This document shows, one piece after another, positions 15,905 to 24,174 of a stretch of 64,000 nt of DNA. Origin of the DNA: Treponema sp. Marseille-Q4130 (GTDB lineage Bacteria > Spirochaetota > Spirochaetia > Treponematales > Treponemataceae); assembly GCF_014334325.1 (NCBI RefSeq), contig NZ_JACSET010000011.1, positions 1 through 64,000 on the forward strand. The letters run 5' to 3'. The notes under the pieces are model-generated. The model was not told the DNA's origin, made no database searches, and saw nothing but the letters and a program-made list of their open reading frames with translations. Made by a program: the position numbers and the translations under genes. Position 1 is the stretch's first letter; every line of letters starts with the position of its first letter.

Positions 15905-16921
15905 ATGATAAAAAAGTTGCGCGATGTATTGTATAGGCTCATCCCGTCGCAGGGCGGCAGGCTCGTGTTCCGCAGCATTGCGGCATTTTGTTTCGGAGCC
16001 GCCGTGTGCGCCGGACTTGCAGCTCTTGCGGGCGGCATACGTACCGAAAACGGCGTCGGCGGGCTTGAAACGCCGGGCGTTCCGAAATTTTCAGAAGATG
16101 TCCTTTCGATTACCGATTCCTCTGCTTCGGATGAAGATATCGCTTCCGCTGCCGCGCTGCTTCCGGGCGGCGAAGGAGCGGCGAAGGAGCTTACGTATTT
16201 TACTTACCGCGTCAAATCGGGCGATATGATCGGCGTCATTGCCGATACGTTCGGCGTAACACAGGACACGATCATCAGCGTAAACGCCATCCGCCAATCG
16301 CGCCTTTTGCAGGTAGGTCAATATTTGAAGATTCCGTCGATGCCCGGCATTTTATATACGGTCAAGCAAAACGGCGAAACGCCTGAAACGGTCGCTGCGA
16401 AATTCGAAGTGAGCGCGGACAAGTGTGCGCTTGTCAATTCACTTTCCAAAACTGCGGCGATGGATTCCGGCGTTACGATTTTCGTTCCCGATGCGGAGCT
16501 CGATTGGGTTACAAAGCAGGAAATCAACGGTGACTTGTTCAGGCGGCCGCTGCACGGACGCTATTGGCTTTCGTCGTATTACGGATGGCGGAAGAGTCCT
16601 TTTACCGGTGCCCGTTCGTTTCATTCGGGCATAGATATGGCGGCTCCTCACGGCACATCGGTGTATGCGGCGCTCCCCGGCCGCGTTGCAGCCGTCGGCT
16701 ACAATGAAACCTACGGCAATTATGTCATCATCTCTCATCATTCGGGGTATCGGACGCTTTACGGTCACATGAGCGCGGTAACCGTCGTGCGCGGACAAAA
16801 CGTCGACATGAACACGCGTATCGGTCGTGTCGGCAATACGGGGTTGAGTACGGGACCGCACTTGCACTTTACGGTTTTTAAAGGCGGGAAGACGGTAAAT
16901 CCGATCGGCCTGCTGCGATAG
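15905..16921 (+). CDS. LysM-domain M23 metallopeptidase (cell-wall hydrolase)
   Basis: A 338-residue envelope protein with an N-terminal membrane anchor (residues ~20-45). Two LysM modules follow (Y-R-V-K-S-G-D-M-I-G-V-I-A-D-T-F and Y-T-V-K-Q-N-G-E-T), then a C-terminal LytM/M23 domain. Zinc ligands are visible in F-H-S-G-I-D-M-A and in G-P-H-L-H-F-T-V; Y-G-H-M supplies the other catalytic His. It should cleave or remodel peptidoglycan peptides in the periplasm. An upstream in-frame ATG (15872) lies too close to the predicted -10 box, so 15905 is preferred. Confidence 0.88.
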   Translation: MIKKLRDVLYRLIPSQGGRLVFRSIAAFCFGAAVCAGLAALAGGIRTENGVGGLETPGVPKFSEDVLSITDSSASDEDIASAAALLPGGEGAAKELTYFTYRVKSGDMIGVIADTFGVTQDTIISVNAIRQSRLLQVGQYLKIPSMPGILYTVKQNGETPETVAAKFEVSADKCALVNSLSKTAAMDSGVTIFVPDAELDWVTKQEINGDLFRRPLHGRYWLSSYYGWRKSPFTGARSFHSGIDMAAPHGTSVYAALPGRVAAVGYNETYGNYVIISHHSGYRTLYGHMSAVTVVRGQNVDMNTRIGRVGNTGLSTGPHLHFTVFKGGKTVNPIGLLR

Positions 16922-17036
16922 GGGCTGTCTCAAAAGTCGGTTAGTTTCTCGAAAGCCTCTTGCACGAAAGCCCTTGCAATTGCTGGGCGATAGCCGTATA
17001 GTTAATATATAAACGAGTACGGGAGATATAAAACCT

Positions 17037-17321
17037 ATGTCGATGACGTCTACTTTCAGTATAAAAATGGACTCCGATATAAAAAAACAAAGCGAGTCTC
17101 TGTATAATGCTCTCGGTCTCAATTTAACGACGGCGATCAATGTTTTTCTCCGAAAGTCCATACAAGCGGGCGGATTTCCGTTCGACGTGCGCTTGGATAC
17201 CTGCAACGACGAAACATTGCAGGCGATAAAAGAAGCGGACGTCATACACGATGAAATAAAAAACGGATACAGGGTTCCGTTTGCTTCGTGGCAGGAAGCA
17301 AAGAAAAGTCTGGCGGAATGA
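17037..17321 (+). CDS. dinJ: RelB/DinJ-family antitoxin
   Basis: A 94-residue ribbon-helix-helix antitoxin. The N-terminal DNA-binding fold is seen in S-T-F-S-I-K-M-D-S-D-I-K-K-Q-S-E with L-G-L-N-L-T-T-A-I-N-V-F-L-R-K-S, which matches DinJ closely. The C-terminus (from residue ~60) would wrap the toxin. It overlaps the YafQ-like toxin by 4 nt (ATGA) and probably represses their shared promoter. GGGAG lies 11 nt before the ATG. Confidence 0.88.
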   Translation: MSMTSTFSIKMDSDIKKQSESLYNALGLNLTTAINVFLRKSIQAGGFPFDVRLDTCNDETLQAIKEADVIHDEIKNGYRVPFASWQEAKKSLAE

Positions 17322-17590
17322 AATATCGGTTTGAGTATACGACGAAATTTAAAAAAGATTATCGTAAACTTACCGATCAAAAAATTATCCGCGAACTCGA
17401 TATCGTTATCGATAAACTTTTGAACGGCGAAACGCTCGAAGCAAAATATCAAGATCATCCCTTGCTTGGTAATTACAAGGGATGCCGTGACTGTCATATT
17501 CGTCCCGATGTGGTTTTAATTTATAAAAAAGAAGAAGATATTTTAGTTTTGACCGCTTTACGGGTCGGCACGCACAGCGAATTATTTTAA
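17318..17590 (+). CDS. yafQ: YafQ-family mRNA interferase toxin
   Basis: A 90-residue RelE-superfamily ribosome-dependent endoribonuclease. Comparison with E. coli YafQ places catalytic His at 47 (Q-D-H-P-L), 60 (R-D-C-H-I-R-P-D) and 86 (G-T-H-S-E-L-F), and Asp at 64. The Trp71 equivalent is Ile68. It looks intact and full length. It starts inside the antitoxin stop codon. A related but broken toxin lies at 42494-42652. Confidence 0.88.
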   Translation: MKYRFEYTTKFKKDYRKLTDQKIIRELDIVIDKLLNGETLEAKYQDHPLLGNYKGCRDCHIRPDVVLIYKKEEDILVLTALRVGTHSELF

Positions 17591-17630
17591 AATCAAGTAA
17601 AAGAATCTCCAAAAACGCGCTTGATTTTTT
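17590..17630 (+). terminator. Terminator of the dinJ-yafQ operon
   Basis: AAATCAAG pairs with CTTGATTT, followed by a T run, directly at the toxin stop codon. Confidence 0.6.
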
Positions 17631-17649
17631 CGCGGACTCTGTCGCGCGT

Positions 17650-17949
17650 TTACGTTTCTTTTGCCGCTTCCGGCACGGCGAGTACGATCGTGCATCCCTT
17701 TCCCGCTTCGCTTTCGGTACGCACCGTTCCGCCGAGCGCGCTCATAATGCTTTTGACGATCGCGAGTCCCAATCCCGCGCCTCCTCCGCTTCTTTCGTGC
17801 GCTTCGTTTCGGCGCATGACGGCTCTCATGCGCATACCGCGGTACGGGCGCGCACCCTTGGGGTCTCGTGCATTTTGAGAAAGTGCGATCGTACAGCATA
17901 TAAAAAATATAATCACCGCCGTGCCGGCGATTTTTTTACCCGTGACCAT
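17650..17949 (-). pseudogene. Internally deleted histidine-kinase remnant
   Basis: A 99-codon open frame that joins a membrane-anchor start (M-V-T-G-K-K-I-A-G-T-A-V-I-I-F-F-I-C-C-T-I) to the last ~45 residues of a sensor kinase ATPase domain: G-G-G-A-G-L-G-L-A-I-V-K-S-I with downstream G-K-G-C-T-I-V-L. The sensor, HisKA dimerisation and N-box regions are missing. The reading frame survives the deletion. Kinase activity is not possible. It converges on the YafQ terminator and has no visible partner regulator. Confidence 0.65.
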
Positions 17950-18095
17950 AGTTTCATCATACGGTATTTTCGTGGTTTTGTATCGCCGTTTCAGATTAAA
18001 ATTTTTTAATCTTTTTCCAATGCTCCGTTCATGATACAAGGTGCGGAAAGCGCTATATTTTACGTCGGACGGTGCGATCACCGTACTACATTTTT

Positions 18096-18445
18096 TAGGA
18101 GGTACGATAAAAAGCGCCGTCTGAAATATCGCCGTCGCTGGAGTCTAGAGCCGAAAAACGCTGAAGCGTTTTTCTTTTATCGGAGACACTCGCGATTTCT
18201 GTACATTGCTCGAAATCGCACCGTTCTTATCTCGAGTTTGCTTGGATGTTTGCAGAAGGCGTGTATGCGTGTTGTTTCGATAACAATCGTATGAATATGA
18301 TACACTGTATTTTGCAAACTCGATTATTAAACGTGTGCGCTTCGCTCGAAACTGCGCGCTGACGCGCTTGTTGCGAGATACGCGCCCGGCTAAAAAATTT
18401 TTCGGAAGTTGCAACTTCCTACAAAACTTTTTATAGGAGTATGAT
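18096..18445 (+). repeat. Family B structured leader-like repeat, copy 1
   Basis: About 350 bp, closely similar to 46331-46704. Shared features in order: TAGGAGGTACGATAAAAAGC, a terminator-like hairpin (AAAAACGC/GCGTTTTT plus T run), a GCGATTTC/GAAATCGC stem, a TCGAGTTTG/CAAACTCGA outer stem around a TTGTTTCGATAACAAT palindrome, a GGAAGTT/AACTTCC stem, and TTTTTATAGG acting as ribosome-binding site of the next gene. Both copies end at a start codon. Confidence 0.75.
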
Positions 18446-18991
18446 ATGAAAACAAAAATTATTAAAAAGACGGTTGCGGCGGGTATCGCTGCGTTGCTTT
18501 TGGCAGGTTCGGTTTTTGCCGATTTGCACAAATCGAATTCGAAAAAACCGCCGCACGGAGGCGACTTTGCGCAGCGCGAAATGAATGCGGACGGCCGCTC
18601 TCCTATGCACGGGGAAAAACCCGTGAAGCGCGTCAGAGCGGCAGGTCCTATGCAAAATTCCGTCATGGGCGATTGGATCGTCCGTGATACCGATAAAATC
18701 GTCAAAGTGGAATTCGATCGCGACGGAACGATGGAAATCACGTGGAAACAGGGTTTTGCATCGGAAGTCGAATGGAAAGGCTATTGGACTGCGACCGATT
18801 CGGAAATCACGTTTACCGTGAAGAGCAAAGAAACGGAAACGTGGACGAACGGCAAAAAAAAGGAAACGCGTGAAAGCATGAACGAAGTGTGGAAGATTGC
18901 ATACGTGAGAGACGGTGACACGCTTACGCTCACATCAAGCGATTTACCGAAAGAGGTCGCGGGCGGTACCGTGTATACTTGGGAGTATTGA
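18446..18991 (+). CDS. Secreted hypothetical protein
   Basis: A 181-residue exported protein with a type I signal peptide (cleavage after A-G-S-V-F-A, about residue 25). A polar basic linker (~26-70) is followed by a C-terminal beta-rich domain with W-I-V-R-D-T-D-K-I-V-K-V-E-F-D-R-D-G-T and W-K-G-Y-W. This resembles the lipocalin-like or NTF2-like periplasmic folds of small treponemal proteins, but no family is certain. Its leader is a family B repeat that includes the ribosome-binding site. Confidence 0.6.
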   Translation: MKTKIIKKTVAAGIAALLLAGSVFADLHKSNSKKPPHGGDFAQREMNADGRSPMHGEKPVKRVRAAGPMQNSVMGDWIVRDTDKIVKVEFDRDGTMEITWKQGFASEVEWKGYWTATDSEITFTVKSKETETWTNGKKKETRESMNEVWKIAYVRDGDTLTLTSSDLPKEVAGGTVYTWEY

Positions 18992-19103
18992 AAAATCGCG
19001 CGCATGGCGCACTGCACTGCACATCGAACGGGATACGCGATTTACGTGTTTCGTTCGTGTCGGCAAGGTGTGCGTCGTGCAAAAAAAGTTTCATCTATTT
19101 TAT

Positions 19104-19601
19104 CTATTCGATAAAAAGATAGTCTGAAAAATAGATCGCTTGAATTTTGTTGAGCGAAAGGCGTTCGTTGAGCGCCGTAAGCAAGTCGGCTTTGATTTTT
19201 TCTTCACCCCGTGAGAGCAGTTCGTCTTCCGTGTACTTTGAAAAATATTCCGTGATGACGGCTCTCATGATCGTGCTTTTTTGCGAAAGCTCTTCGTAAA
19301 AAGCCCTGTCGCCTGCGGGATAGGAAAACCACGGCGTGATGACGACGGGAGTTCCGCCGGCCGCTTTTTTCGGATCGGGCTTTGTCGCCGCGCGCAGTCT
19401 TCCGAGACCCGTAAAGGCGTCGAGCTTTGTGTTGTCGGGTGTGCTCATCGATGAAACGGCAAGCGGGGACGGATCGGGAGTGCGGATATTTTTTCCGGGC
19501 TGCGCTTTTTTCAACGCGAACGACACGAGCGTTCCGATGACGATCGCCGCCGCCAAAAAGGAAGCGATGAGGACGAGCACGCGATTTAAAATCGATTGCA
19601 T
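19104..19601 (-). CDS. FliL-like membrane protein
   Basis: A 165-residue single-pass protein: one N-terminal helix (residues ~7-30), a Pro-rich linker, and a C-terminal domain with S-T-I-M-R-A-V-I-T-E-Y-F-S-K-Y-T-E-D-E-L. That segment and the closing I-Q-A-I-Y-F-S-D-Y-L-F match the flagellar stator-associated protein FliL. No flagellar genes are adjacent, so this is probably a second FliL-like protein. It begins 3 bp after the hflX stop on the same strand and lacks its own ribosome-binding site, which suggests coupled translation. Confidence 0.65.
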   Translation of the reverse strand: MQSILNRVLVLIASFLAAAIVIGTLVSFALKKAQPGKNIRTPDPSPLAVSSMSTPDNTKLDAFTGLGRLRAATKPDPKKAAGGTPVVITPWFSYPAGDRAFYEELSQKSTIMRAVITEYFSKYTEDELLSRGEEKIKADLLTALNERLSLNKIQAIYFSDYLFIE

Positions 19602-19604
19602 ACG

Positions 19605-20852
19605 TTACTCTACCAGATACGGCGTGATGAGCGCAAGTGATTTTCCTCGCGCGTATACCGTTACGTGTACGCCGTCTTCGAGCCATTGTTCGCTTAGGAT
19701 GCGGCCGCCTTTGCGTATGTCGGCGAGGAGCGGGCTTTTGTCCGGAGGCAGTACGCATTTACAGCGTTTTCCGAACAGTGCGCCCGCAATTTTATCGCCG
19801 AGTTCGTCGAAGCCCGTCTTTTCTTTTGCGCTTACGGACAGAGAGTCGGGAAATTGTGCGCGCAGTTCGGCAAGTCTTCCGCCGTCTTTTTTGAGCGCGT
19901 CGATTTTATTTAATAATACGAGGCGTTCATTTTCGACCGCTCCTATTTCGCCGAGTACGCGGCATACGGTTTCGTATTGCTTTTCCGCATTCGCATCCGA
20001 AGCGTCTATGACGATGAGCAAAAGATCGGCGCGCACCGCTTCTTCGAGCGTCGATTTGAACGCATTGACGAGCGTGTGCGGAAGGTTTGAGATAAAGCCG
20101 ACGGTGTCGGTAAGCAAAACCGCGCTTCCGTCTTTTATCCGCATGCGCCGTGTCGTCGGGTCGAGCGTTGCAAACAGTTTGTTTTCGACGAATACGTCCG
20201 CTCCCGTAAGCGCGTTCAAGAGGCTTGATTTTCCGGCATTCGTGTAGCCGACAAGCGCGCACGACGGAACGGAAACCTTGTTCCTCCGCTTGCGCTGCGT
20301 AACGCGCCCTGCGGCGACGCTTTTGAGTTCCTGTTTGACGCGAAAAATTTTTTCGCGCACTTGGCGCTGATCGAGTTCGAGCTGCGTTTCTCCCGAACCC
20401 TTTGCACCGTAATTGCCGCCTCTCTGCCTTGCCAAATCGCCGTACATGTGCGCGAGACGCGGCAGCGAATATTCGAGGCGGGCGAGTTCGACTTGCAAAA
20501 CCGCTTCATGCGTTTGCGCGCGCGACGCGAAGATGCGCAAAATCACTTCTTCCCTGTCGAAACAAGGCAAGCCCGAAAGCTTTTCCCAGTTGCGCTGCTT
20601 CGTCGGTTCGAGCGTAAAGTCGAAGACGATGCAGTCCGCTTCGCACTCTTTCGCACCCGCTGCGATTTCTTCGGCTTTGCCTTTGCCCATGCCGTATGCC
20701 GGCTGCACTTCAAGCCGCGAAAGCGTAATCGCCGAAACGGTTTCCATGCCGAGCGTGTCGATAAGGCTTTTGAGTTCTCGAAGATCGTTGCCCGGCTCTC
20801 CGACGAGCACGCAGCGGATTTTCCGCTCCGCTTCTTTTTGCAGTTCTTCCAT
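19605..20852 (-). CDS. hflX: Ribosome-associated GTPase HflX
   Basis: A 415-residue GTPase that splits stalled ribosomes. The N-terminal ND1 domain includes A-Y-G-M-G-K-G-K-A-E-E-I. The helical linker has G-K-G-S-G-E-T-Q-L-E-L-D-like residues, and the G domain has G1 G-Y-T-N-A-G-K-S-S, G3 D-T-V-G-F-I and G4 L-N-K-I-D. The start at 20852 is chosen over a longer frame because a consensus TATAAT (minus strand, 20864-20859) ends 6 nt before it. The upstream extension would be non-conserved. Confidence 0.92.
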   Translation of the reverse strand: MEELQKEAERKIRCVLVGEPGNDLRELKSLIDTLGMETVSAITLSRLEVQPAYGMGKGKAEEIAAGAKECEADCIVFDFTLEPTKQRNWEKLSGLPCFDREEVILRIFASRAQTHEAVLQVELARLEYSLPRLAHMYGDLARQRGGNYGAKGSGETQLELDQRQVREKIFRVKQELKSVAAGRVTQRKRRNKVSVPSCALVGYTNAGKSSLLNALTGADVFVENKLFATLDPTTRRMRIKDGSAVLLTDTVGFISNLPHTLVNAFKSTLEEAVRADLLLIVIDASDANAEKQYETVCRVLGEIGAVENERLVLLNKIDALKKDGGRLAELRAQFPDSLSVSAKEKTGFDELGDKIAGALFGKRCKCVLPPDKSPLLADIRKGGRILSEQWLEDGVHVTVYARGKSLALITPYLVE

Positions 20853-20858
20853 CGCGCC

Positions 20859-20887
20859 ATTATACGGATAAACGCGCCGTTTTGAAA
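20859..20887 (-). promoter_or_regulatory. hflX promoter, leaderless geometry
   Basis: Minus-strand TATAAT ends 6 nt before the ATG. A weak -35 (TTTCAA) lies 17 bp upstream. Confidence 0.5.
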
Positions 20888-21081
20888 GTATTTTAAAAGC
20901 GTGCATATATCTGAGGAAAACGGGCGGTGTCTCAAAACACGATCGCTTGTTGCCGTCCTTGACTTCCGATCGAATCGTCGGTTTTGAAAGCGAATCGAAA
21001 AGCGATACTTTGCGTGCGAGGGGGGACGGCACTGTATTTTTATCCGTTTTATGCCGATACTGTAAGAGGAGACAGGACGAA

Positions 21082-23640
21082 GTGACTTCAGGACAGAAAA
21101 TTGCCGTAAGTATTTTAACGACAGCCGTCATATTTGCCTGCTTTGTCGTTGCGGCATTTGCGGGGCTTTTTTCCAAAATCGAAGCGCGGTTTTACGAACC
21201 GGCTAAGATAGCCGATATTCGAAAGCAGCTCGATTCGGTCGCGGAATACGGCGATACGTACATCAATACGCTCCTCGAACAAATCGATAGCGGAGAAAAT
21301 GCATATCTCTCCGACAGATCCGTCTCTTCGTATGCATTGACTTCTCCGTCGGACAGCGACGTGCAGCAGCGCGCACGCAGGACAGCCGCTCTTTTTTCCG
21401 AAGCGAGCGGACTGAACGGCATTCGCTTCATCGACGCAAACGGTCGCAGCGTTCATTTCAGTACCTATTCGTCGGACTTACTCAAACAAACCGACAATAT
21501 GCGCATATATAAAAATTACGATGAACTGCGCACGCCGCTCGGCAACGACGAATTCGCGTTTTTCAAAGTGTCGGTACCCGATAGCGAAGAAGGAGAGCGG
21601 TACCGCATCGTATTCGACGGGGAAGACAATCGAATATTGCTTGCGTTTCCCTTTTACGATCCCTACGACGTATACCGCGGTACGATGATCTTTTACGTAA
21701 ACGCGCAGGATTTCAACCGTACGCTTATCGAACGGAATCTCACGACGGTCGCGAATACGAGCGATCTTATTTCCGATACCACCGGAGCGATCGGAGGATT
21801 CGTGTTCGGTATGCCGTCTGTCGGACACGACGATATCGAGCGGGAGACGATTGCACGCTGGCGCGACAATTCCGCAGGTCCCGATAAGATAGCTTCGATA
21901 CCCGCGAGCGGCGGCTCTGCAAAGGAATCGTATTGGATTTTGATTTCAAGCAACCGCAGCCGCTTTATGAAAGCTGCGGGCGTTTACCGAGATTCGATAT
22001 TTCTCATGCCGCCAGCCGTACAGTTTCTTTTGCTCGCGTGCGTTTTTATTACGCTGTTTCTCACGATCTTTATGCTCTTCAATCTGCGCCGCGACGATAT
22101 GGTCGTCATACGTGACAGAGTGAAGCGCTTTCAGCTTGCCCTCATCAACGAATATTTTGAAAATAAAGAAAATATAAATTGGGCGGACGTTTCCAAAAAA
22201 ATCGCAGGGCGGAAAACCGAAGTTTCCGAAGCGATCAAAGAGAGTCTCGGAAAGCGGGCAAGGCGGCATCGCAAAGAAACCAATGCGCTCATCGATAAAA
22301 GCTGGAACGAGATCATCGGCGCGCTGAACGTCAAAACCAATGCGGACGCTGCGAGCGCATTGCAGGACTCAAAAGAGATCCGCAGAATGCTCGAAGAGAT
22401 TTTGCGCAGCGGTACGATACATGTGCAAAGCGCCGTACCGCCTGCAACGGAAGCGGTGCCGAAAGAGATATCGCTTGCGCAGGAAAGCACGGAAAAAGGC
22501 ATAACGTTTGAAACAAACACGGATGCGGTCAACGCGGCGACCGAAGCCGAAGAATCCTTTTTTAATAATATGATCGCGACCGAGTCCGCCGAAAAGGATG
22601 TGTCTTCCGTACATGCATCGCCTGCAAATACGCCTGCAGAAAATATGTCCGGTCATTCTGCAGAACCCTTTGAAGGCGGACAAATGTCTGCTGCGGAAGA
22701 CGCCGACAGCGATACCGCGCAAAAGATCGATCTCTTCGGTGAAATACCCATGGCGAAAGAAAACGCGAACGGTTTGTCCGATGCGGATATAGAAATCGTC
22801 AACGCGGCGACGGAAGCTGAAGAAGTCTTTTTTGAAAATATGTCCGCTGCGGAAAAAGATACGGCTTCCGAAAATACGGCGCCTGAGATCGCTGCGGAAA
22901 GTGAAGCTTCGGCTGCTCCCGTCGAAAACGCGCGTGATATACATCGGGATGAAAGCGCCGAAATCGGTGCGGACAAAAAAGACCAAACGGAAGATGTCGA
23001 CTTTTTTATGGGCGACGGCGCAGAAACGAAAACCGACACTCCGGCAGAAAGTACAAATTCCGCCGTGATTGCAAAAGCCGATGCGAAGCCCTCATTTGAG
23101 ATGGAAGAGGTCGATATCGATTCGTTTATGGAAACGGCGGGCGATGTTCCTTCTCCGGATGCCGATATCTTTGCCGAACCGCTGCAGTTGGGCGAGCCGA
23201 AAACCGATACGGTCGCTCATGAAGAAATCAAACCGATCGATTTTGATGTCGTTTCCGCGCCGAACTTTTTATTTCTCGATGAAAATCGAAGCGGAGAAAA
23301 GCAGGGATATAATTCCGCTGCGGCGAAAGCCGATACCCCGCATGAGGTGTCGTTCGTCGACGGGGAAAACGCGGCAGATCGTACGGATGCGGCGGGCGAC
23401 AGTGATGCTGCTGCCGATGCGGTGGATATTCTGCCGTTTGAAAACGAAAAAAGCGCCGTTCCCTTTTCGTTTACATCGTTTGCTTCGAACGAAGCGAAGA
23501 TACAAAACCTCTCGCCCGTTTCCGATGACGTCATCATCGAAGGAAAGGACGGCGTATTTTCGATCGCGCCCGATATCGCACTTGACGGCGTTTCCCAAGA
23601 CGAATCGTTCAAACGCTTAGTCGATTCCGTTATTAATTGA
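21082..23640 (+). CDS. Large spirochaete membrane protein with acidic repeat tail
   Basis: An 852-residue protein of unknown function starting at GTG (21082) behind AGAGGAGA. A first membrane helix (residues ~7-30), an extracytoplasmic domain of ~280 residues (possibly a double Cache-like sensor fold), and a second helix (about 320-345, F-L-L-L-A-C-V-F-I-T-L-F-L-T-I-F) are followed by a Lys/Arg helical segment. A very acidic Ala/Glu-rich tail of ~400 residues ends the protein. The tail contains two near-identical units (V-N-A-A-T-E-A-E-E-x-F-F-x-N-M) near residues 475 and 570. No kinase or methyl-accepting domain is visible. It looks like a spirochaete-specific envelope protein. Confidence 0.6.
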   Translation: MTSGQKIAVSILTTAVIFACFVVAAFAGLFSKIEARFYEPAKIADIRKQLDSVAEYGDTYINTLLEQIDSGENAYLSDRSVSSYALTSPSDSDVQQRARRTAALFSEASGLNGIRFIDANGRSVHFSTYSSDLLKQTDNMRIYKNYDELRTPLGNDEFAFFKVSVPDSEEGERYRIVFDGEDNRILLAFPFYDPYDVYRGTMIFYVNAQDFNRTLIERNLTTVANTSDLISDTTGAIGGFVFGMPSVGHDDIERETIARWRDNSAGPDKIASIPASGGSAKESYWILISSNRSRFMKAAGVYRDSIFLMPPAVQFLLLACVFITLFLTIFMLFNLRRDDMVVIRDRVKRFQLALINEYFENKENINWADVSKKIAGRKTEVSEAIKESLGKRARRHRKETNALIDKSWNEIIGALNVKTNADAASALQDSKEIRRMLEEILRSGTIHVQSAVPPATEAVPKEISLAQESTEKGITFETNTDAVNAATEAEESFFNNMIATESAEKDVSSVHASPANTPAENMSGHSAEPFEGGQMSAAEDADSDTAQKIDLFGEIPMAKENANGLSDADIEIVNAATEAEEVFFENMSAAEKDTASENTAPEIAAESEASAAPVENARDIHRDESAEIGADKKDQTEDVDFFMGDGAETKTDTPAESTNSAVIAKADAKPSFEMEEVDIDSFMETAGDVPSPDADIFAEPLQLGEPKTDTVAHEEIKPIDFDVVSAPNFLFLDENRSGEKQGYNSAAAKADTPHEVSFVDGENAADRTDAAGDSDAAADAVDILPFENEKSAVPFSFTSFASNEAKIQNLSPVSDDVIIEGKDGVFSIAPDIALDGVSQDESFKRLVDSVIN

Positions 23641-23713
23641 TAATGGGTAATTCTCCTGTGCCCGACTTAATTACCGATTACACATTACCAATTACCAATT
23701 GTATTGCTATGTG

Positions 23714-23742
23714 TTGTCGCGCGCGTCGTTTTTATTTATACT
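23714..23742 (+). promoter_or_regulatory. Promoter of the thioesterase-metNI operon, leaderless geometry
   Basis: TTGTCG (23714-23719), 17-bp spacer, TATACT (23737-23742), then 6 nt to the ATG at 23749. Confidence 0.6.
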
Positions 23743-23748
23743 GTCGGC

Positions 23749-24174
23749 ATGAAATATTCGGCACCCCTTGTCGTGCGCACCTATGAATGCGATGCGTACG
23801 GTCACGTAAACAATGCGGTTTATTTGAACTTTCTCGAATACGGAAGAATGGAATACCTGCATCAAATCGATTTCGATTATAAAAATCTCGTTGCGGACGG
23901 ATACTATCTGTACATTACGCATATCGACATCTATTATAAAGCGTCGGCCTTTCTCGACGATGAATTGTTTGTCGATGTCGAGCCGGTAAAGCTCGGCGTC
24001 ATTCAGGGAACCTTTCATCAAATCGTGCGCAAAAAAGACGGGACCGTCTGCGTTGAAGCCGATGTCACGTGGGCGAGCGTCAAAAACGGTAAGCCTGCGA
24101 AGATCCCCGAAAAATACATGGTCGATGGCTTGTACCCGGACGGAGACGCGCGAAAACAAAAGGCGGTGCGCTGA
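23749..24174 (+). CDS. 4HBT-fold acyl-CoA thioesterase (YbgC-like)
   Basis: A 141-residue single hotdog-fold thioesterase. The motif Y-E-C-D-A-Y-G-H-V-N-N-A-V-Y-L-N-F-L-E is the 4-hydroxybenzoyl-CoA thioesterase/YbgC signature (residues ~12-30), with the catalytic Asp at the D-A-Y-G-H position. The start at 23749 is supported by a -10 box ending 6 nt upstream. The stop TGA overlaps the metN ATG (TGATG), so it is co-translated with the methionine transporter. The acyl substrate is unknown. Confidence 0.82.
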   Translation: MKYSAPLVVRTYECDAYGHVNNAVYLNFLEYGRMEYLHQIDFDYKNLVADGYYLYITHIDIYYKASAFLDDELFVDVEPVKLGVIQGTFHQIVRKKDGTVCVEADVTWASVKNGKPAKIPEKYMVDGLYPDGDARKQKAVR

